NCBI GenBank assembly: GCA_020740775.1
Contig: JAHEWK010000006.1
Location: forward strand, 1,798,001 to 1,862,000
Direction of reading: 5' to 3'
Source: Ilyonectria destructans
Taxonomy: Eukaryota > Ascomycota > Sordariomycetes > Hypocreales > Nectriaceae
Length of the DNA: 64,000 nt
In this document: in pieces, positions 10,571 through 23,309 of the stretch
How positions within the stretch are numbered: position 1 is the stretch's first letter
How the letters are laid out: each line of letters begins with the position of its first letter
Translations under genes and position numbers: made by a program
The notes under the pieces: model-generated
What the model was told of the DNA's origin: nothing
Database searches by the model: none
The model's input: only the letters and a program-made list of their open reading frames with translations

Positions 10571-12651
10571 TTAAATAGAGGTTTCTTCTACTACCGACCC
10601 TTGTTTTCTCCTCGCCATTGACACGCTGCCTCCACTCTCGACACAGGCTCCAACGACCAAGTCGTCGGGTTCATGACCCTCCACACTCCCAAATCGGACT
10701 TTTACATGCCTTATCAGCCTCCCTCTTGTTTCATCAGGAAGTCCGCCGCCACCGGGTGGCAGGCCGAAGTTTGGATTTCCCCTCGTCATTGTTGTAATAT
10801 TCATGAGCATCTTGGGCACCCTAAGTTTCAAATCCACTGCCATCGTGACCATTGCTGCAGCCCACATCAGGACTGTGGAGAGAATGAGCGGAACAAGCCA
10901 ACCAAAGTCGCAGTGTATTTTCGTGACAGGACTGAAAATGGTTGCATTCGATTCCCCGAAATACATAAGATCTACAGATCCAGCAGCTACGGATGCTCGT
11001 AGCACCTTGTAGTCCGATGGATGGCCGAGGTACACAGCGTTCGACGCTGCCATTGCCAGCCAGAAAGTGTTCATCATCTGACTTAGGCGGAGAGAGAAGA
11101 CTGATGGGTCTAGCGTAAAAATTCCTCTCTGGTTATATAGTGCTGTTGAGTTGAGCGCGCTTTCTGGGTCATACAGATACCCTTGTAGGATAGACTGATC
11201 GAATGCCCTGCTGCTTTTCATCTTGGAAACCCAATTTAGTAGGGTTGCAAAAAAGTCGAATGTGTGAGGCAATCTGTCGCAATAATTATCGAAGACGGTG
11301 CGATTTGGACTTGGGTTTGTGGCCAAAAGAGACGGACGCATCGCGGTTGAAACGCAATCCCACCCAACGCATTCGACTTGAAGTTCAACATATGACGTGT
11401 TGAGAGAACAGCTTGCGTATGTCCCATCGGTCGCACCGCCCCAGTCAAGGTAGAGCATTTCTCGAATGCCTGGATTGTGATCGCTGCAACGTGGCTCGGA
11501 GGCATTGGTCCATCCATCAGGAAAGGGTATGGTAGCGAGATATCCCCAAGACATGATCGTGCTGCACGTCGAGTTGGTGGTTTCCCAGCATTCAACTGAG
11601 TCCGCCTCTATTTCTCTCCACTTGGCCGTCACATTCTTGATCTCTTGCAGGTTGACGCAGTTGAAATTGGTATATGATGTCTCGATGGTGAATGTCGAGT
11701 TTTTCGTCGAAGGAACGCCAGCTATGGGGATTCCAACAAGACTGGAGTACGCGATAAAATCCGACTCATCTCCAGTCCTATTAATGGAGATCCAATCCTT
11801 TGAGGTGCTTCCTTTATAACCGGGGAGCTGTTCGAGGACTGGGACTTTGACATTACCCCACGTGTCTAAGCTGGACAATTTCGTGCTGTTAGGGGCGCTG
11901 ATGGAAGATATGAACGAGGCGATGACGGGAGCGCTGTAGGATCCGTAACTGCCAGATTCGAACGTGCTGGGAAAGGGTGTACTCAGGTTGAAATACGACA
12001 CGGTGTTGAAAGAAGCCTCATTGCCGGCGCGGTATGACAACACACGGAGTGCCGACTGAGCTCCCAGTGGTGAGAGGATCCATGCCACGATGAGAAGTGC
12101 TGCGAGAAAACTGAATTCGCCATAATCGAAAATTGTTGTCATGGTGCTAATGACAGTAGTCGATCCGTACAAGAGATCAAGCATGCCGACGCGCTCCCCG
12201 TGATGCAATCTCCAATGAGCGAAGGTTTTGATGGCGCGGCCGACGATAAATGCGAACAGAATCGGCACAGCTGTTGGGCTCTGTACACTGTCAACTTTGG
12301 CTCAACGATAACCTGTTTATGCCGTGGAGGACTCACCACGATGGAAAACTGGCGAAGAAACGATGCTATGCCTGGTACATCCTTTGTGGCCCGGCCATTG
12401 AACGAGAACAAGAAGAAGATATAGACAATAATCACTATAACGAGTAGAATCGAAACTGTGTTTAAGATAATATCGCAAGGATTCGGCAATGGCCCGGTAC
12501 GGACTTTTCGTTCAGGCCATTGTAAAAGACTTTGATGAGCGCCATTCGTCTCTGCTACCAGTGACTTGCTTCTCGTCTTGGGGGCGGCCATGGCTGATTC
12601 CTGCATGTACCACAGAACCATGCCATATTGACACGAGGAGCGAATGGCCAT
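10571..12651 (-). CDS. Uncharacterised multi-pass membrane protein with large glycosylated ectodomain
   Basis: Exons 12651-12337 and 12280-10571 (intron 56 nt, acceptor TACAG chosen because only it restores the frame) give 674 residues. Hydrophobic segments: residues about 64-85 (ILLVIVIIVYIFFLF), a second right after the intron (VPILFAFIVGR), a third near LAALLIVAWIL, and one near the C-terminus (WLVPLILSTVLMWAAAMVTM). Between the third and fourth lies a domain of roughly 400 residues with many N-glycosylation sequons (NST, NRT, NVT, NKS, NAT) and paired cysteines, so it is probably outside the cell or in a lumen. The tail is Gly/Pro-rich and charged. The architecture is common among fungal proteins of unknown function; I cannot name a family. 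The start is the first ATG in frame; a later one (MAAPKTRSKS) is possible. Confidence 0.75.
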
Positions 12652-13593
12652 AGTTATAGAGATGCAAGTCAAGGTCTGTTATTAGCCGCATATTTTATCC
12701 TGCATGTTGGGTGATGGTTCAACATGTTGTGACATGCGGCCGTCTCAAATTAGCAACCGAACCCGCACTGCCAAGCGCAAAGCGACGGTGGGCGGTTACA
12801 GAAGGATTTTTAGTGCACAAGGCCCCTAGAATCATCTGCTCCAGCCCCACTATCTTGGCCAAGTTGGAAAGCTTGAAACGAAGCAGACATGGAAGACCTG
12901 GAAGCGCAATCGGTCGGACAAGCTTTCTCCAGGTTTTGTTACCCGCGGGCGGACCCGGTCACCCGTAGTCTGCCGCTTCCTTTCATTAACGCCGAGAGCT
13001 ATGCCTAACACGACACATCTTTCTCTTTGCAATTAACTGGCGGCAAACTGTCGAACGACTGCGATCCGTGGGGGCTAAGCACTGAACAGGGCTGGGACAC
13101 CGCAACAACCAACACGACTCCTTTGCGGCAGAATGAGACGTTTCACTCTCTGCGCCCGTCCTTAGCCTTAGGAGGCTCCTGAAAAAGTAGAAGTAATCAT
13201 CGTGTTCAATCTAGAGAATGGAGAAGAAGATGTTGTTCGTCTGTGGAGTAAGCGCACTGTTTCGATTGATTGCCGCAAGGAACTGGTGGATATCTCCAGA
13301 GCCCTCGGCGCTTACAGAGTGCAGCAGCCACAGCGGATCAGAACCCCCGGTCGTTCGCGAACCACCAGCTGAAAGTCGTCGGTGATCAATCAGGCTGAGC
13401 AATGTCTCATCTTTCAACCCTCGGGCTTCGCCACTCATAATCACTCGCCTCGTGGTCTCGCTGCGACTGTTCCGCCCTGGAATCTGCCTTGACCATATAA
13501 TTGCACTTGGCCCACTCTCTCGAACGCTGGTCCTTCTTGTTCCACCCCAGCTAGCCCACACGCGCGCGATCTCTCGATTGCGCTTGCGCCAGC
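12652..13593. promoter_or_regulatory. Divergent promoter region of the two membrane-protein genes
   Basis: No supported gene in these 942 nt. It separates the divergent starts of the unknown membrane protein and the CorA-like protein. No repeat or conserved site stood out. Confidence 0.35.
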
Positions 13594-15046
13594 ATGGACG
13601 AAATATACCAGAAGATTGCAGACTTCAACCCTAGTCGGTTCTCCGACTCCCCCGATGTCCTCAGCTTCGATGTCACCGAGCTATGGCGCAGCGACACCAC
13701 CGGCGTCGTTAGAGCCGTCGACACCCTCGTCAAGGTCCCAGGTGTAGCTACCTGGCTCGCCGAGGAGACCCGGAACACCAGCATTGGCACCGAGTCCCTG
13801 GTATTGCGCCTCGTCTGGACCAATCTTGACTTTGGGAAGAAGACCGTGGGTCTACCTAAAGACGCTTTGAAAGCCATCCTAGCTAAGTTTGGCCTGGAGC
13901 TCGCCCATGGCTATTTCTTAAGCTGCGTGACAGGCATCAACGCCTTCCCCAAGACTGTCGAGCCGAACGTCGAGAAACAAGCGCACGCATTCTGTTACGC
14001 GCCCAAGATCGCCTCTATCTGGTCACACACCAATTTCAAGGACCCCTCCTCTCCCCGCCAGTCTACGACGTGTGGCATCGTCTTGGCTGGGGACAAGCAA
14101 AGGGATGTCCTGAAGAAGCTACTACACAGCAAGTGGCAGCCGAATCTCTCAGCCCATGTCATGTTCCCAGCCTTTTTGTACACTTTCATGCTGAGCGCTG
14201 AGATTGAGATGACTCTGGCCGGCATGAAATCTCGGATCCAGGAGGTCGAGACGCGCACGGGATACCAGAGTTTTGAGACGAAGCGAAAAGGTGCCGCGTC
14301 AGGCCTTTTGGGCGAGCTGTCGGCGGAGATGAGTGGCTTCGCATCTCGGCTCGCCAGCGTTGAGAGGAAGAGTATGACGCTCGAGAAGCTGATGGCATTT
14401 GTCCTGAACCAGTTAGGGACACCAGGGCAGGCAGCAACACCAGCGAGCCCGGACCCAGCTCCTGATGGTGATAGCCTCATGCGGAACCATACTTCTGTGC
14501 TCCAACAACGCCTCACTATGCAGGTCTTGGACAAAACATATACGCTGAAGCGAGTGCAGATTCAGATCGAAGCTGTAAGTCAACCATGATGAGTTGCGGT
14601 CCTCAAATCTAGACACTGACAAATTACCCTAGCTTGTCAATCTTATCGGCCAGCACGACAGTATCAACAATACCGATATCGCACTGTCTAGCCACCGCGA
14701 CGCCTCATCAATGAAGACTTTGGCAGTCGTCACCATGTTTTTCCTGCCAGGAAGCTTCATCTCGGCGCTCTTCTCAACGCCATGCTTTGACTGGGCCAAG
14801 GTCAACACGGACGATGACTCCATTGGCGTGGCCTCGACGCCACAGTTCAACCTGTATTGGGCCATCACGATCCCAATGACTCTCCTAACATTTCTGCTGT
14901 ATTTTGCATGGCTGCAATTCCAAGCCTACCAACGGAGGAAATTGCACGCACACCCAGGCAAGGACCAACCTGGTGCTGATATTATGAACGAGCAGGAGTT
15001 GGTAGAGGCAAAGTTGGTCGCTAAAAGGAGGTTTACCATGTTTTGA
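13594..15046 (+). CDS. CorA-like membrane protein (fungal, GMN-lacking)
   Basis: Two exons, 13594-14574 and 14633-15046 (58-nt intron), give 464 residues. The long soluble N-terminal part ends in a helical, coiled region (about 220-345) followed by two C-terminal transmembrane segments, residues about 355-375 (MKTLAVVTMFFLPGSFISAL) and 398-422 (NLYWAITIPMTLLTFLLYF). The stretch DASSMKTLAVVTMFFLPGSF is characteristic of the large fungal group with a CorA-like fold. True CorA/Mrs2/Alr transporters carry GMN at the end of the first helix; here the loop reads STPCFDW, so Mg2+ transport should not be assumed. Predicted to be a membrane protein with both termini on the cytosolic side. Members of this group are often stress or heterokaryon-related paralogues, but no such partner domain is present here. 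Confidence 0.85.
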
Positions 15047-15921
15047 TGGCATAGTGATGGTGCGGGTTTGCCTTGATTCATTTGGAACGGGATAGAGCAC
15101 TATATAGCATGAGACCCTATATTATGATAGAAATGGGTCGGGTTGCAGGGTGGTCTTTGGAGTTTGTTAATGGGCATAAGATGGATGGATGGATTACGAC
15201 CTTTACTCACTGAGAGCTTGGATTAATGATGCTGCATGGGCGTAATGAGCTGATGTAGGAGGATGATATACCACAGGAACTTAAACTTGGGTCAGCATGA
15301 AACACAGGTCTTTAAACAGTAATGATATTTGTGGTTGTTTTCAATCGTGGGTTTAAGGATCTCGACCCTCATCCGATCTGTCCCCAGTGTTTGCAGATCA
15401 TCACCACCACACCATTACATGGATGCTAATCAGAGTGCGTCCAACCAAGAGGGATGCAGATCCTTGAAACAACGATTGTTTCTAAATTTCGATCCAATAC
15501 GATTAGATCTTCCGTCCTTGGCCAGGATTTCCAGGCCAAGAATCAGCCCCTCCCACCCACTGAGTAGCTCCCCACATGACGCAATAAGTATTAGACGCCC
15601 TCCACTCGGGCACGCGCATCGTCGCCTCCGGACCTCTTCCTCCGACCACAAACCCGTCCTTGGTTGGAGTTGTTGCTTCTTTTAACTGTGTCAATCTGGC
15701 CCTGCCTTCATTTCTTTTGTGACCTCTGTCGTTGTTGTCGTTATCTATTGGCCGTGCTAAGACGGGCCCATCTCAGGCTCCAAGGCTCCAAGGCTCCCAG
15801 GGACGCTGGCCGCCGCCTTTTCAACCTCATTCCATCGGCGACTTTCCACTTCGATTGAACCACGATACCCTCCCTCTGCTAATACAACGTCCGAGTGGAG
15901 GGGCGATAAGCTGCCAGCGCC
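15047..15921. promoter_or_regulatory. Intergenic region upstream of CCZ1
   Basis: 3' flank of the CorA-like gene followed by the promoter and leader of CCZ1. A short direct repeat of a CTCCAAGG-type unit sits at about 15774-15800. No gene supported. Confidence 0.35.
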
Positions 15922-18381
15922 ATGGCCGCTCGATTGGCATCGACATCGGCCCCATCGCCAGCTTCGTCTGGCGCCATCGTCCCTGCGCAGCTCGGCTTCC
16001 TCGCCATCTTCAACCCCTCACTCGGCAACACGGACGAGACCATCGACGACCAGATTGTCTACTACGCCTCCGTTAGCACTCAGTCCTCTTCCCACAGGCG
16101 CCGACGTACTCGAGGACTGCCGACCCAACATATATCCCCCGAAGAACGCAATGAACGCCTACGTCAGATCGGCCTAGCCCAGGGCATGGCCAGCTTCAGT
16201 CGAGGCTTCGCAGGTGGCGCGAGTCTGGACGCCATCGACACCGAGAAGTCCAGGGTGGTTCTCCACGAGTTGGAACCTGGATGGTGGATATTGGCTGTGA
16301 GCCCAAGCTGACTCCAATACCTGAACTTGATAGCTGACCGCAGGCTCCAGAGCATCGACCTAACGAAAGTGCCCCTCCCTCCTCGACTTCCTACTAAGAA
16401 CAGCGAGTTGGCCGAGGACCGATACGAATATTCAAGCCGCGAGATGAAGCCGTCAAACCTCCTTATGAGAGATCTTTTACGAGCCCACAGTACTTTCCTT
16501 ATGCACCACGATTCGTCCTTGAGTGCCTTGTTTGTCCGAACCAAGCGCACCAAGTTCGTCGCAGTCTTGAGCCGCTACTGGGACCTGTTTCTCTCAACAT
16601 GGAACGTCATGCTACATGGGAACCCGGCACGAGACGTCTTTGGGGGTATAAATATTGCAGCATCGGGCGAGCTTGGCGTTGGTGTCGGCGAGGAAGATCG
16701 GGGAAGTGGCGAGAGAGAGGTCTTAGAGGGACTGGTCGGCAGAATAGAGGGTCTCGTTGACTTGGTCGTATCAAGGTTTGGCGACTATGACCCCGAGGCA
16801 TCATCCGAATCAAAGAACGGCGAATCAAAGCCGTGGTTAGGGACCGGCCAAGAACCCGGGTCGGAAGATGGAGCTATATTTCTGGGAACAGGCGCTCTCT
16901 CTAGGAAGTCTCTAAGGGATGTGACGCACTGGATGGAAGATCTCTATACCTGGGGGGAACAGGCTTACGGCGTCATTGAGAGCCCGACATCCGTTCGTCG
17001 GGCGAAACAGAGACGAGCAAGCAAAGCAACGGTCCAAAAGCCTGCCAAAGATTCCATTCCACCACCTGCTATTGTTGAGCCAAGAAAGCCCGCAACAGAC
17101 GAGGTGCAACAGTCCGATCTGCAAAAGTCCGATCCTGATGCTCTGGCTGTGGACAAACCACAAGCCCGAGAAGGGGAAGATGGTAAACTAGATAAGATGG
17201 TCAGTTACCTCAAGTTAGGCTACGGAACATACTGGTCGCTGCCTGGTGGCGCAGAGTCCTCCTCCAAGGGATCACCAGGCCCTGAGACGCCGGAACCTAG
17301 CAAGCATGTTGGCGATTCCCCTACGCATACCCGGCCACCACTGGCTGGTCGCTCACCGTCTTATGACGCCGCGGGTCAGTACCTCATCGGTCTTAAGGGA
17401 GACATTGAGGAGGACTATAAAAGCGACGGAGACGCAAGTCGACATAGCTCTGACGGCTCGGACCTGGAGCATAACTCGCGCACCGTCCTACGAACTGTCC
17501 ATATCGAACTTGAGAGTGAGGCAGCTGACAGACCAGAGGCCACCATCATCCGCGACTTTGAGCATCCGGCCAGCCCTCTCACACAGTCACAGGTCGTTGG
17601 CAACATGCTCCCCGGCTATGACTCTCACGACCTCAACAAAGCTATCAAGTTGCGCGTCGTCGTTTACGTCAACCGTCCGTTTGTCTTCGTCTTTCTCTTC
17701 CACCTGCGCACCGACTCACTGGCCTGGGACTCACTCTATCGCTCGTTGCATCACCAACTCGCCCCCCTCCGGAAGCCCCTCATATCCTCCACACGATACC
17801 GCCCTGAACGACCAGGAGCCGACGTGGCGGGTACCAGCAATAATAGCATATATGACCTCATCTGGGACCCGGACGCCCTCACCGTCCACTCTTCCATCCC
17901 CAACATCCCCGATCACTACATGACTCCAGAGCTCTGGTCCCGCTCTGACGCTTTAAACACTCACACACACCTCCTGAACATCCATGCGGCCTCCCGCTCT
18001 CGCACGACAGTCCTTGAACGCACACAGAAAACCAACCGTGGCTGGTGGATCGTCTGGACACGCCTCCTCGATCGCCACGACGAAGCGATTAGCACCTCCA
18101 ACGCAAACACCAATAACCTCTCTACTATCCTCGAGGCAGGTTCTGACACGAGCTCCGTGGGAGACCCCGACCCGGATGACACCCCGTCCCCGGACATTCG
18201 ATCCCCCACCCCCGTCATCGCCAAGGAAATCTTCCTCATCCGTCGCGCAAGCGATCATGTCGGCTTCCGCAGCGCATACGCCGACTCATCCACCGGCGGC
18301 GGTGACGGTGCTGGTCGCCTGGCACAGGGTATTGGCGTTGACACCCGTCGCTACGTCGAGGAGCTCTTGAGCTTGCTGTAG
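15922..18381 (+). CDS. CCZ1: Vacuolar fusion protein CCZ1
   Basis: Subunit of the Mon1-Ccz1 complex, the guanine nucleotide exchange factor that loads Rab7/Ypt7 on late endosomes and autophagosomes. Exons 15922-16296 and 16351-18381 (54-nt intron; acceptor CTCCAG keeps phase 0 and yields GWWILASIDLTKVPLPPR) give 801 residues. The first longin domain is recognisable from AQLGFLAIFNPSLGNTDETI through QIVYYAS and ELEPGWWILASIDL. A second longin-like region lies in the middle part (KLRVVVYVNRPFVFVFLF) and the C-terminus ends in FLIRRASDHVGFRSAY and a helical RRYVEELLSLL. Long disordered Ser/Glu-rich stretches (about residues 340-530) separate the domains, as usual in filamentous fungi. The ATG at 15922 opens MAARLAST. 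The gene is intact. Confidence 0.9.
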
Positions 18382-19160
18382 CGATTACTTGTGCTCTGTA
18401 GTTCCACGCCCATCATGGAAGTGGTTAGGTTGACTCCAGGTGCCATGGGCTGAGGCTCATTTATATTTGCATGGACGAATGTACATTCATATCCACCTGC
18501 GCATCTCAGGCCGAAAGACGACAGGGACGGGGAAATGACGTTAAAGCGTTTTATTTAGCATTTTTAGCTGGGGTGCTTCTAGATTGACATGGGGCTTGGC
18601 TTGGCTAATTCGAAGTCGCATTTAGGCCGCTTCGTCATTTAGTCTAGTTGCGGGGACAATCATAATCAGCCCGCTAGTTAATTTCCAACGTGCAGAACAC
18701 CGTTTTCACATTTTACTTGGAATGACGCCATGAGCGTAGGCTTGGTTAGGAAGCTGCAGCAGGACACTGTTCTATTCCGTGGGTGCAAATGTCTCTGAAC
18801 AGGCCCTAAGGTTATGTACATTGTGAAGAGAAGTAATGTGAAACGAGCCAAAATTTCTATCAGCCGGGGGAATCCAAAACACCCATATCCAAAATGAAGG
18901 CGAGGGTTATTTCCACGATCCCAAGGTCCTTCTCTGCGTTCTCTACTCCCAGCGCCTCCGAGGGGGTACGCAGCATCCCGAATCATAAAAATAAAAGTCA
19001 TATCCAAAAGAAGTCGTTTTGTTGCATCGATATCCAAGAGACCCAAAGAAATGATCGTCGTACAGGATCTGATACATATGTTGCCTAGATATTCATCTGT
19101 TGTCTTCTTCTCTTCAGACCTATGACAATTCGAACTCCATCAATGTCGTGGGCGAGCGTT
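18382..19160. other. Convergent 3' flanks, nothing recognised
   Basis: Convergent ends of CCZ1 and the RlpA-like gene. Relatively AT-rich from 18540 to 19090. No gene, tRNA or repeat identified. Confidence 0.4.
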
Positions 19161-20063
19161 CTAGTTGTTGAACGACCATTCGACAGGGCCACGGCCCTTA
19201 CCAAGGCCACCCCAGAGCTCCGTAAACAGCTTTTCGGTAACATCAATGTTGTCATAATCACATCCCATGCACTTATCGCGGACGGTAGCAGTGGCGGTCT
19301 TGCCGTTAGCCTTGACGGTGATGGTCTGGCCACACATGGGGTTGCCGTTGGACTGGGTACCCATGACAAGGTGGGAGAGAGCAACGATGTTCTCAGTGAG
19401 ATCCTTGCCGGTGTCATCGAAACCACAGGCACCTAGGCCCACAGTGTAGTAGGTGATTTCGCCGTCGTAGGTAGTGCCGGTGCCAGAGCCGCTGCTAGAG
19501 TCGCTCTCCTCGGAGACGGAGGAAGTAGCAGCGGGCTCTTCCTCGGTGGTGGTAGGAGCAACGTACTCCTCAGTGGTGGGTGCAACGTAGACCGAGGTGG
19601 TGGTAGGCTCAGGCGCAACGTACTCCTCGGTAGAAGACTCCGGTACGTAAACGGAGGTGGAGGTCTCTACTACGGGGGCAACGTAGATGGATGTGGTAGA
19701 GGTGCTCAAAGTAGTTGAGGTTGTAGGCGGGACGTAAACCGAGGTGGAGGTGGGCTCGGGCTCGACATACTCCTCTGTAGTGGTCGTCTGCTTCTGCTTC
19801 TTGTGGTTGGGCGAGGCAGAGGTCTCAATGAACTTGGCCTGCTCGGTAGTAGTAGTCTCCTCTTGACCGGGGGTGACCCAAACGGTGGTGGTGCTGTCGA
19901 CGAGCTTGGTGACGTACTGGGTCTCCGTCACCCACTCGACCTCAGTAACCATGGCGCGCTTTTCGTGTTGCTCATGATGGCGGCGGTGTTGGTGGTGGCT
20001 TCCATGGGGCTGGGCGACGGCGGCAGCGGCAAAGAAGGCCGAGGCAATAGCGAAGGACTTCAT
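19161..20063 (-). CDS. Secreted RlpA-like double-psi beta-barrel protein
   Basis: Single exon, 300 residues. The ATG at 20063 opens [18 protein letters not shown], a clear signal peptide cut after about residue 18. A His-rich stretch and then a long Thr/Ser/Glu/Pro linker follow (about residues 60-210), with near-repeats of TTSVYV and TTEEYVAPT, likely heavily O-mannosylated. The C-terminal 90 residues are a double-psi beta-barrel as in RlpA, barwin and expansin domain 1: [31 protein letters not shown] and [15 protein letters not shown], the last holding the conserved Asp that follows the Cys pair. Asp f 7-type allergens and cerato-type expansin-like proteins have this layout. Probably cell-wall-associated; it lacks an obvious expansin second domain. 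Enzymatic activity is not established for this group. Confidence 0.88.
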   Translation of the reverse strand: MKSFAIASAFFAAAAVAQPHGSHHQHRRHHEQHEKRAMVTEVEWVTETQYVTKLVDSTTTVWVTPGQEETTTTEQAKFIETSASPNHKKQKQTTTTEEYVEPEPTSTSVYVPPTTSTTLSTSTTSIYVAPVVETSTSVYVPESSTEEYVAPEPTTTSVYVAPTTEEYVAPTTTEEEPAATSSVSEESDSSSGSGTGTTYDGEITYYTVGLGACGFDDTGKDLTENIVALSHLVMGTQSNGNPMCGQTITVKANGKTATATVRDKCMGCDYDNIDVTEKLFTELWGGLGKGRGPVEWSFNN

Positions 20064-22290
20064 TGTGAATGTTGGTTGGCGCTTGTTTCGAGTTGTTGGT
20101 GGAATTGTGGGTATCTCTGTTGGTTCTACAAGTTCAAAAGGAGGGTATGTTGGCAAGGGTCTGTTCAACAGCAATGACCTCGCAATGTAATGGATGTATA
20201 AGAAAAGGAATGGACGATGCCGTCACGAATCTTGAGAGAGTGTGTGGGTTTGAAAGAGAGAGGAGTCCGGCTCGGGAGGGATGGAATGATGGTTGAACTT
20301 GTATGGCTCTGGGGAGGAAACAAAACAAGCGAGACGGGGGGCAGCTAGAGGTCTTCTAATAAGCCTCGCCGCAACCTAACGTATTGCCCTCCTGCTAGCC
20401 CTCAAAGTCGTCGTGTGGCCAGGGAGCCAGCGGGGCCAGGGCTTGGCCAGCTTTGTGCGTCGTCCGCTGGCGATCCCGTTGGCGTGAGGGATGCGCGATG
20501 TACAAAGTGCTCCACAAACAGATTCTCCTCCCCAACCCCGGCACCTTCATCCCAGCCCCTGAGGGGTACGTACTGGGTAAGACGGGGCTGCGCGTGGTTT
20601 TTCAGCCAGCAAGGGTGTCCAGCCCGATCTTTTCTTTTGGGCCGTCCGAGGTTGGAGCGTGGAAAGCGGAGGGGACGGCAACCCGTAGCACGGGTGTGGC
20701 AATATTCCATGGCCATTCGTCCAAGCCCTTCATCAGGCTCCATACACCATTAGGATCTACCGTGCACTTTAGCCAAGCAGACGAAAGGGTGTCTAGCGGA
20801 AGGGGGGCGGCCGGGGGACCATGGCGACAGAGGGTGTGAGTCCAGGGGTTCTAGTATCATCCACCAGGACTTCCTGCTGAACGTGCTGCTGTAGTACTCC
20901 GACTTGCTGGTCTCAGCTTCGGTTGTTTCGTCATGAAGCAGCTGCGCGTGGCCAAAGAGTTTGTCTGCGAGCCATCGAGCGAACCAGATGTGCCTCTTCA
21001 GGGGTAACCTCCTGATGACTGTTTTCTCCTCATACTAAGCGCGTCCGCGAAGCGCAGGAAACATCAGTGACATCCACGGAGGCAGCCCAAGTGGTCCGAC
21101 CAAAGCCATCTTTTCTCATCTCATCCGGTCATGATTGGACGCAATGCAAGGAACGGCCTTGTCACCAGCTCTGAGTTTGTGCTCTCGGCCATGCAAGGTA
21201 CCGGATGGCGGTCCGCCAGGGGGCGGCCAATCGGTGGCCTCACGTCCCTGGGTCATCGCGGGATTTCTGAGATGCTTGGGGCCAATGGGAAGCAAGATGC
21301 CGACCCTGCAGGCTGGTTGTCGGGTGGCGGGTGGTGAGCTGGTAAACTCCGCCGTGGATGAGTGGAGAGTGGACAGTCGCACAAGCCTATGAAACGGAGC
21401 CTGGCCACTAGCTGCTCCATTCACCGTTCGCCATTTACTGCCATGCCACGGTGCCACCTCACAGGCCCTACAGCTAGCGTTGGATGGCTTGCAGTGGCCT
21501 GTAGCAGGACCGAGAAGAAAAAGTCTTCTTTTCTCGTTGGGCTTCTAGCCCTCTGAGTCGCGGTGTGTGAGCCGTCACCAACGCGTAAGCCTGTGTCAGA
21601 GATGCAGGACCGGCGTCTTGGCCTGGTGGTTCAGGCATCTGTCACTCTCGAGCCTTCCGTCGGTATGCATTGCTGCGCAAGTGCAGGGCGTGGATCCCCC
21701 CAGCCCTCCCGTCTCCTCCCCTCCATTCCAGGACTCTCTGAGGAGACGGCCCCCCTGCCAACGGGCCCCGGGAGAGTGAGCGAAATGGAGAGCATCCCTA
21801 ATTCTTACTCCGTATAGCATGTGAGCTCGGGGAATACGGGGTTCGCCTGATTGCACAGCCTCTCCCATTTAGATCTTCAGGCCTATCCCCTGTCATTTGC
21901 CAAGCGGGGAGAACTGAGAATAGTAAACTGTAATGAGGTACCTCGACGACGGTGGACGGGACGGGCAAGGGCTGCGGTGAAGGCTGGCTCCCTCAGCTGC
22001 TGACCGAATAGGTCGCTTTCGCCTGCATATCCAACTCCTCGTCGGGCGCCACCGGCCATGTGGATTGTCCCGACTGACACGCCGTGGTAGCCCTCGTTGG
22101 TCGGGTACGTGCGGCCGGATGGATCGATCGAAGGATCAATATGGCAGATGGGGGGGAGGGGAACCACGTTGCATCCTCCTGTTGGTTCATCTAGCATCCA
22201 GCGCCTGTCGGGACTTACGTTGTTGGGAGAAAGTGCAGATGTGAGCAGCGCATCTCCAAGGAGTATTTCAGACGGTGGGGTAAGATGGCG
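20064..22290. other. 2.2-kb intergenic region without a supported gene
   Basis: It contains the promoter of the RlpA-like gene and the 3' flank of the methyltransferase gene. Several frames of 60-130 codons exist on both strands, but overlap each other, lack recognisable motifs and look like non-coding GC-rich sequence. No repeat or RNA gene seen. Confidence 0.4.
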
Positions 22291-23309
22291 TTAAGACGAA
22301 ACACTCTGTATTCTACTTTCGCCATTTATCGCCAATCGGGTGGCACCATTTCTGTCGTCAGTCTTCTGTTGACCTGTGCGGCTGGCGAAGGAGAAGAGAA
22401 AGAGGCCCTGGCGCTGGAACACCGGCCGGTCCTCATCGAATATTTCTTCCACAAGGAACGCCTTCTTGGCCATCCTGACAAAGTGCATGTCGGCCCGTCT
22501 CCTCTTCTTGAAACAAAAGAACACAGTCGCTGCCGGGTTAAGTTCCAGTAGCGTCTTGAGCGTTGCCATCAACAGCGGGAATGCCGGCTCAAAGTAAACG
22601 CACTCTCCTGCCAGAATGACATCGGGCTTCTGCTCCAACACGGCTGTTGGCAATGGCTCGCCCCTAGAACATGGATAGAGCAGTATTAGTCAACCATTGT
22701 CGGTCCCCGAACACGTCAACAGGGCGTCATGCATTGGGTGCGGAGTTGGGATCACATGGGGGATGCGAACGTACCAATTCAATACCATGGCCTGGGCCTT
22801 GGCTTCGAGACCATTCAACTTGATGTTGTGCTGCATTAACTCGAGCATTTCATTTTGATCCGTCACCAACATCGGGCTCTGAAGTTCGCACTCGAGCGCT
22901 ACGGCAAGCCCAACAAGGCCGCCACCCGCCCCGAGTTCCAGTCTAAGACTCGATGTCAGCAAGTCAGCTTCGGATCCGCTTCCCGCATATTTTGTCGGTC
23001 AAAAAAATTGCCATGCACGAACCATACCAAGGGCTATGTTTAAGTGCAAGGGGGGGTTGAAACTAACATTCGCGCACTCTTGAGACGATCTCGATGGTAC
23101 CGTAGCATGTGCTTGGCGAGAAGCATGCCGGCTGGCCATGTCTGTCCACCACAACCCGACCTCACATCCTCGAGTAGCTGAAGCGGCTGTGACAGGGCGC
23201 CATCGAAGTCGACTTGCGCCACGCCGATGGACTTGAAGACGGGCAGAGGGGTAAGATCCTCGCTGACGGTGACTGGGTCCAACAGAGGCGACAGAGGCGG
23301 GCTGCTCAT
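22291..23309 (-). CDS. EFM6: Protein-lysine N-methyltransferase, EFM6 / METTL21 family
   Basis: Seven-beta-strand SAM-dependent methyltransferase (Methyltransf_16); yeast Efm6 methylates a lysine of elongation factor 1A. Exons 23309-23068, 22942-22775 and 22663-22291 (introns 125 and 111 nt) give 260 residues. Splicing gives ARILELGAGGGLVGLAVALE (motif I, residues about 79-98) and AMVLNWGEPLP at the second junction, both typical. VTDQNEML holds the acidic residue that binds the SAM ribose (D109). The post-motif II block reads AGECVYFEPAFPLL; most members of the family have Asp in DxxY, here it is Glu157, followed by Tyr160. The N-terminal part includes QTWPAGMLLAKH, matching the family's W-x-A segment. 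Start: the ATG at 23309 in frame; the preceding TTG is not a likely start. Substrate EF1A is inferred from the family. Confidence 0.87.
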
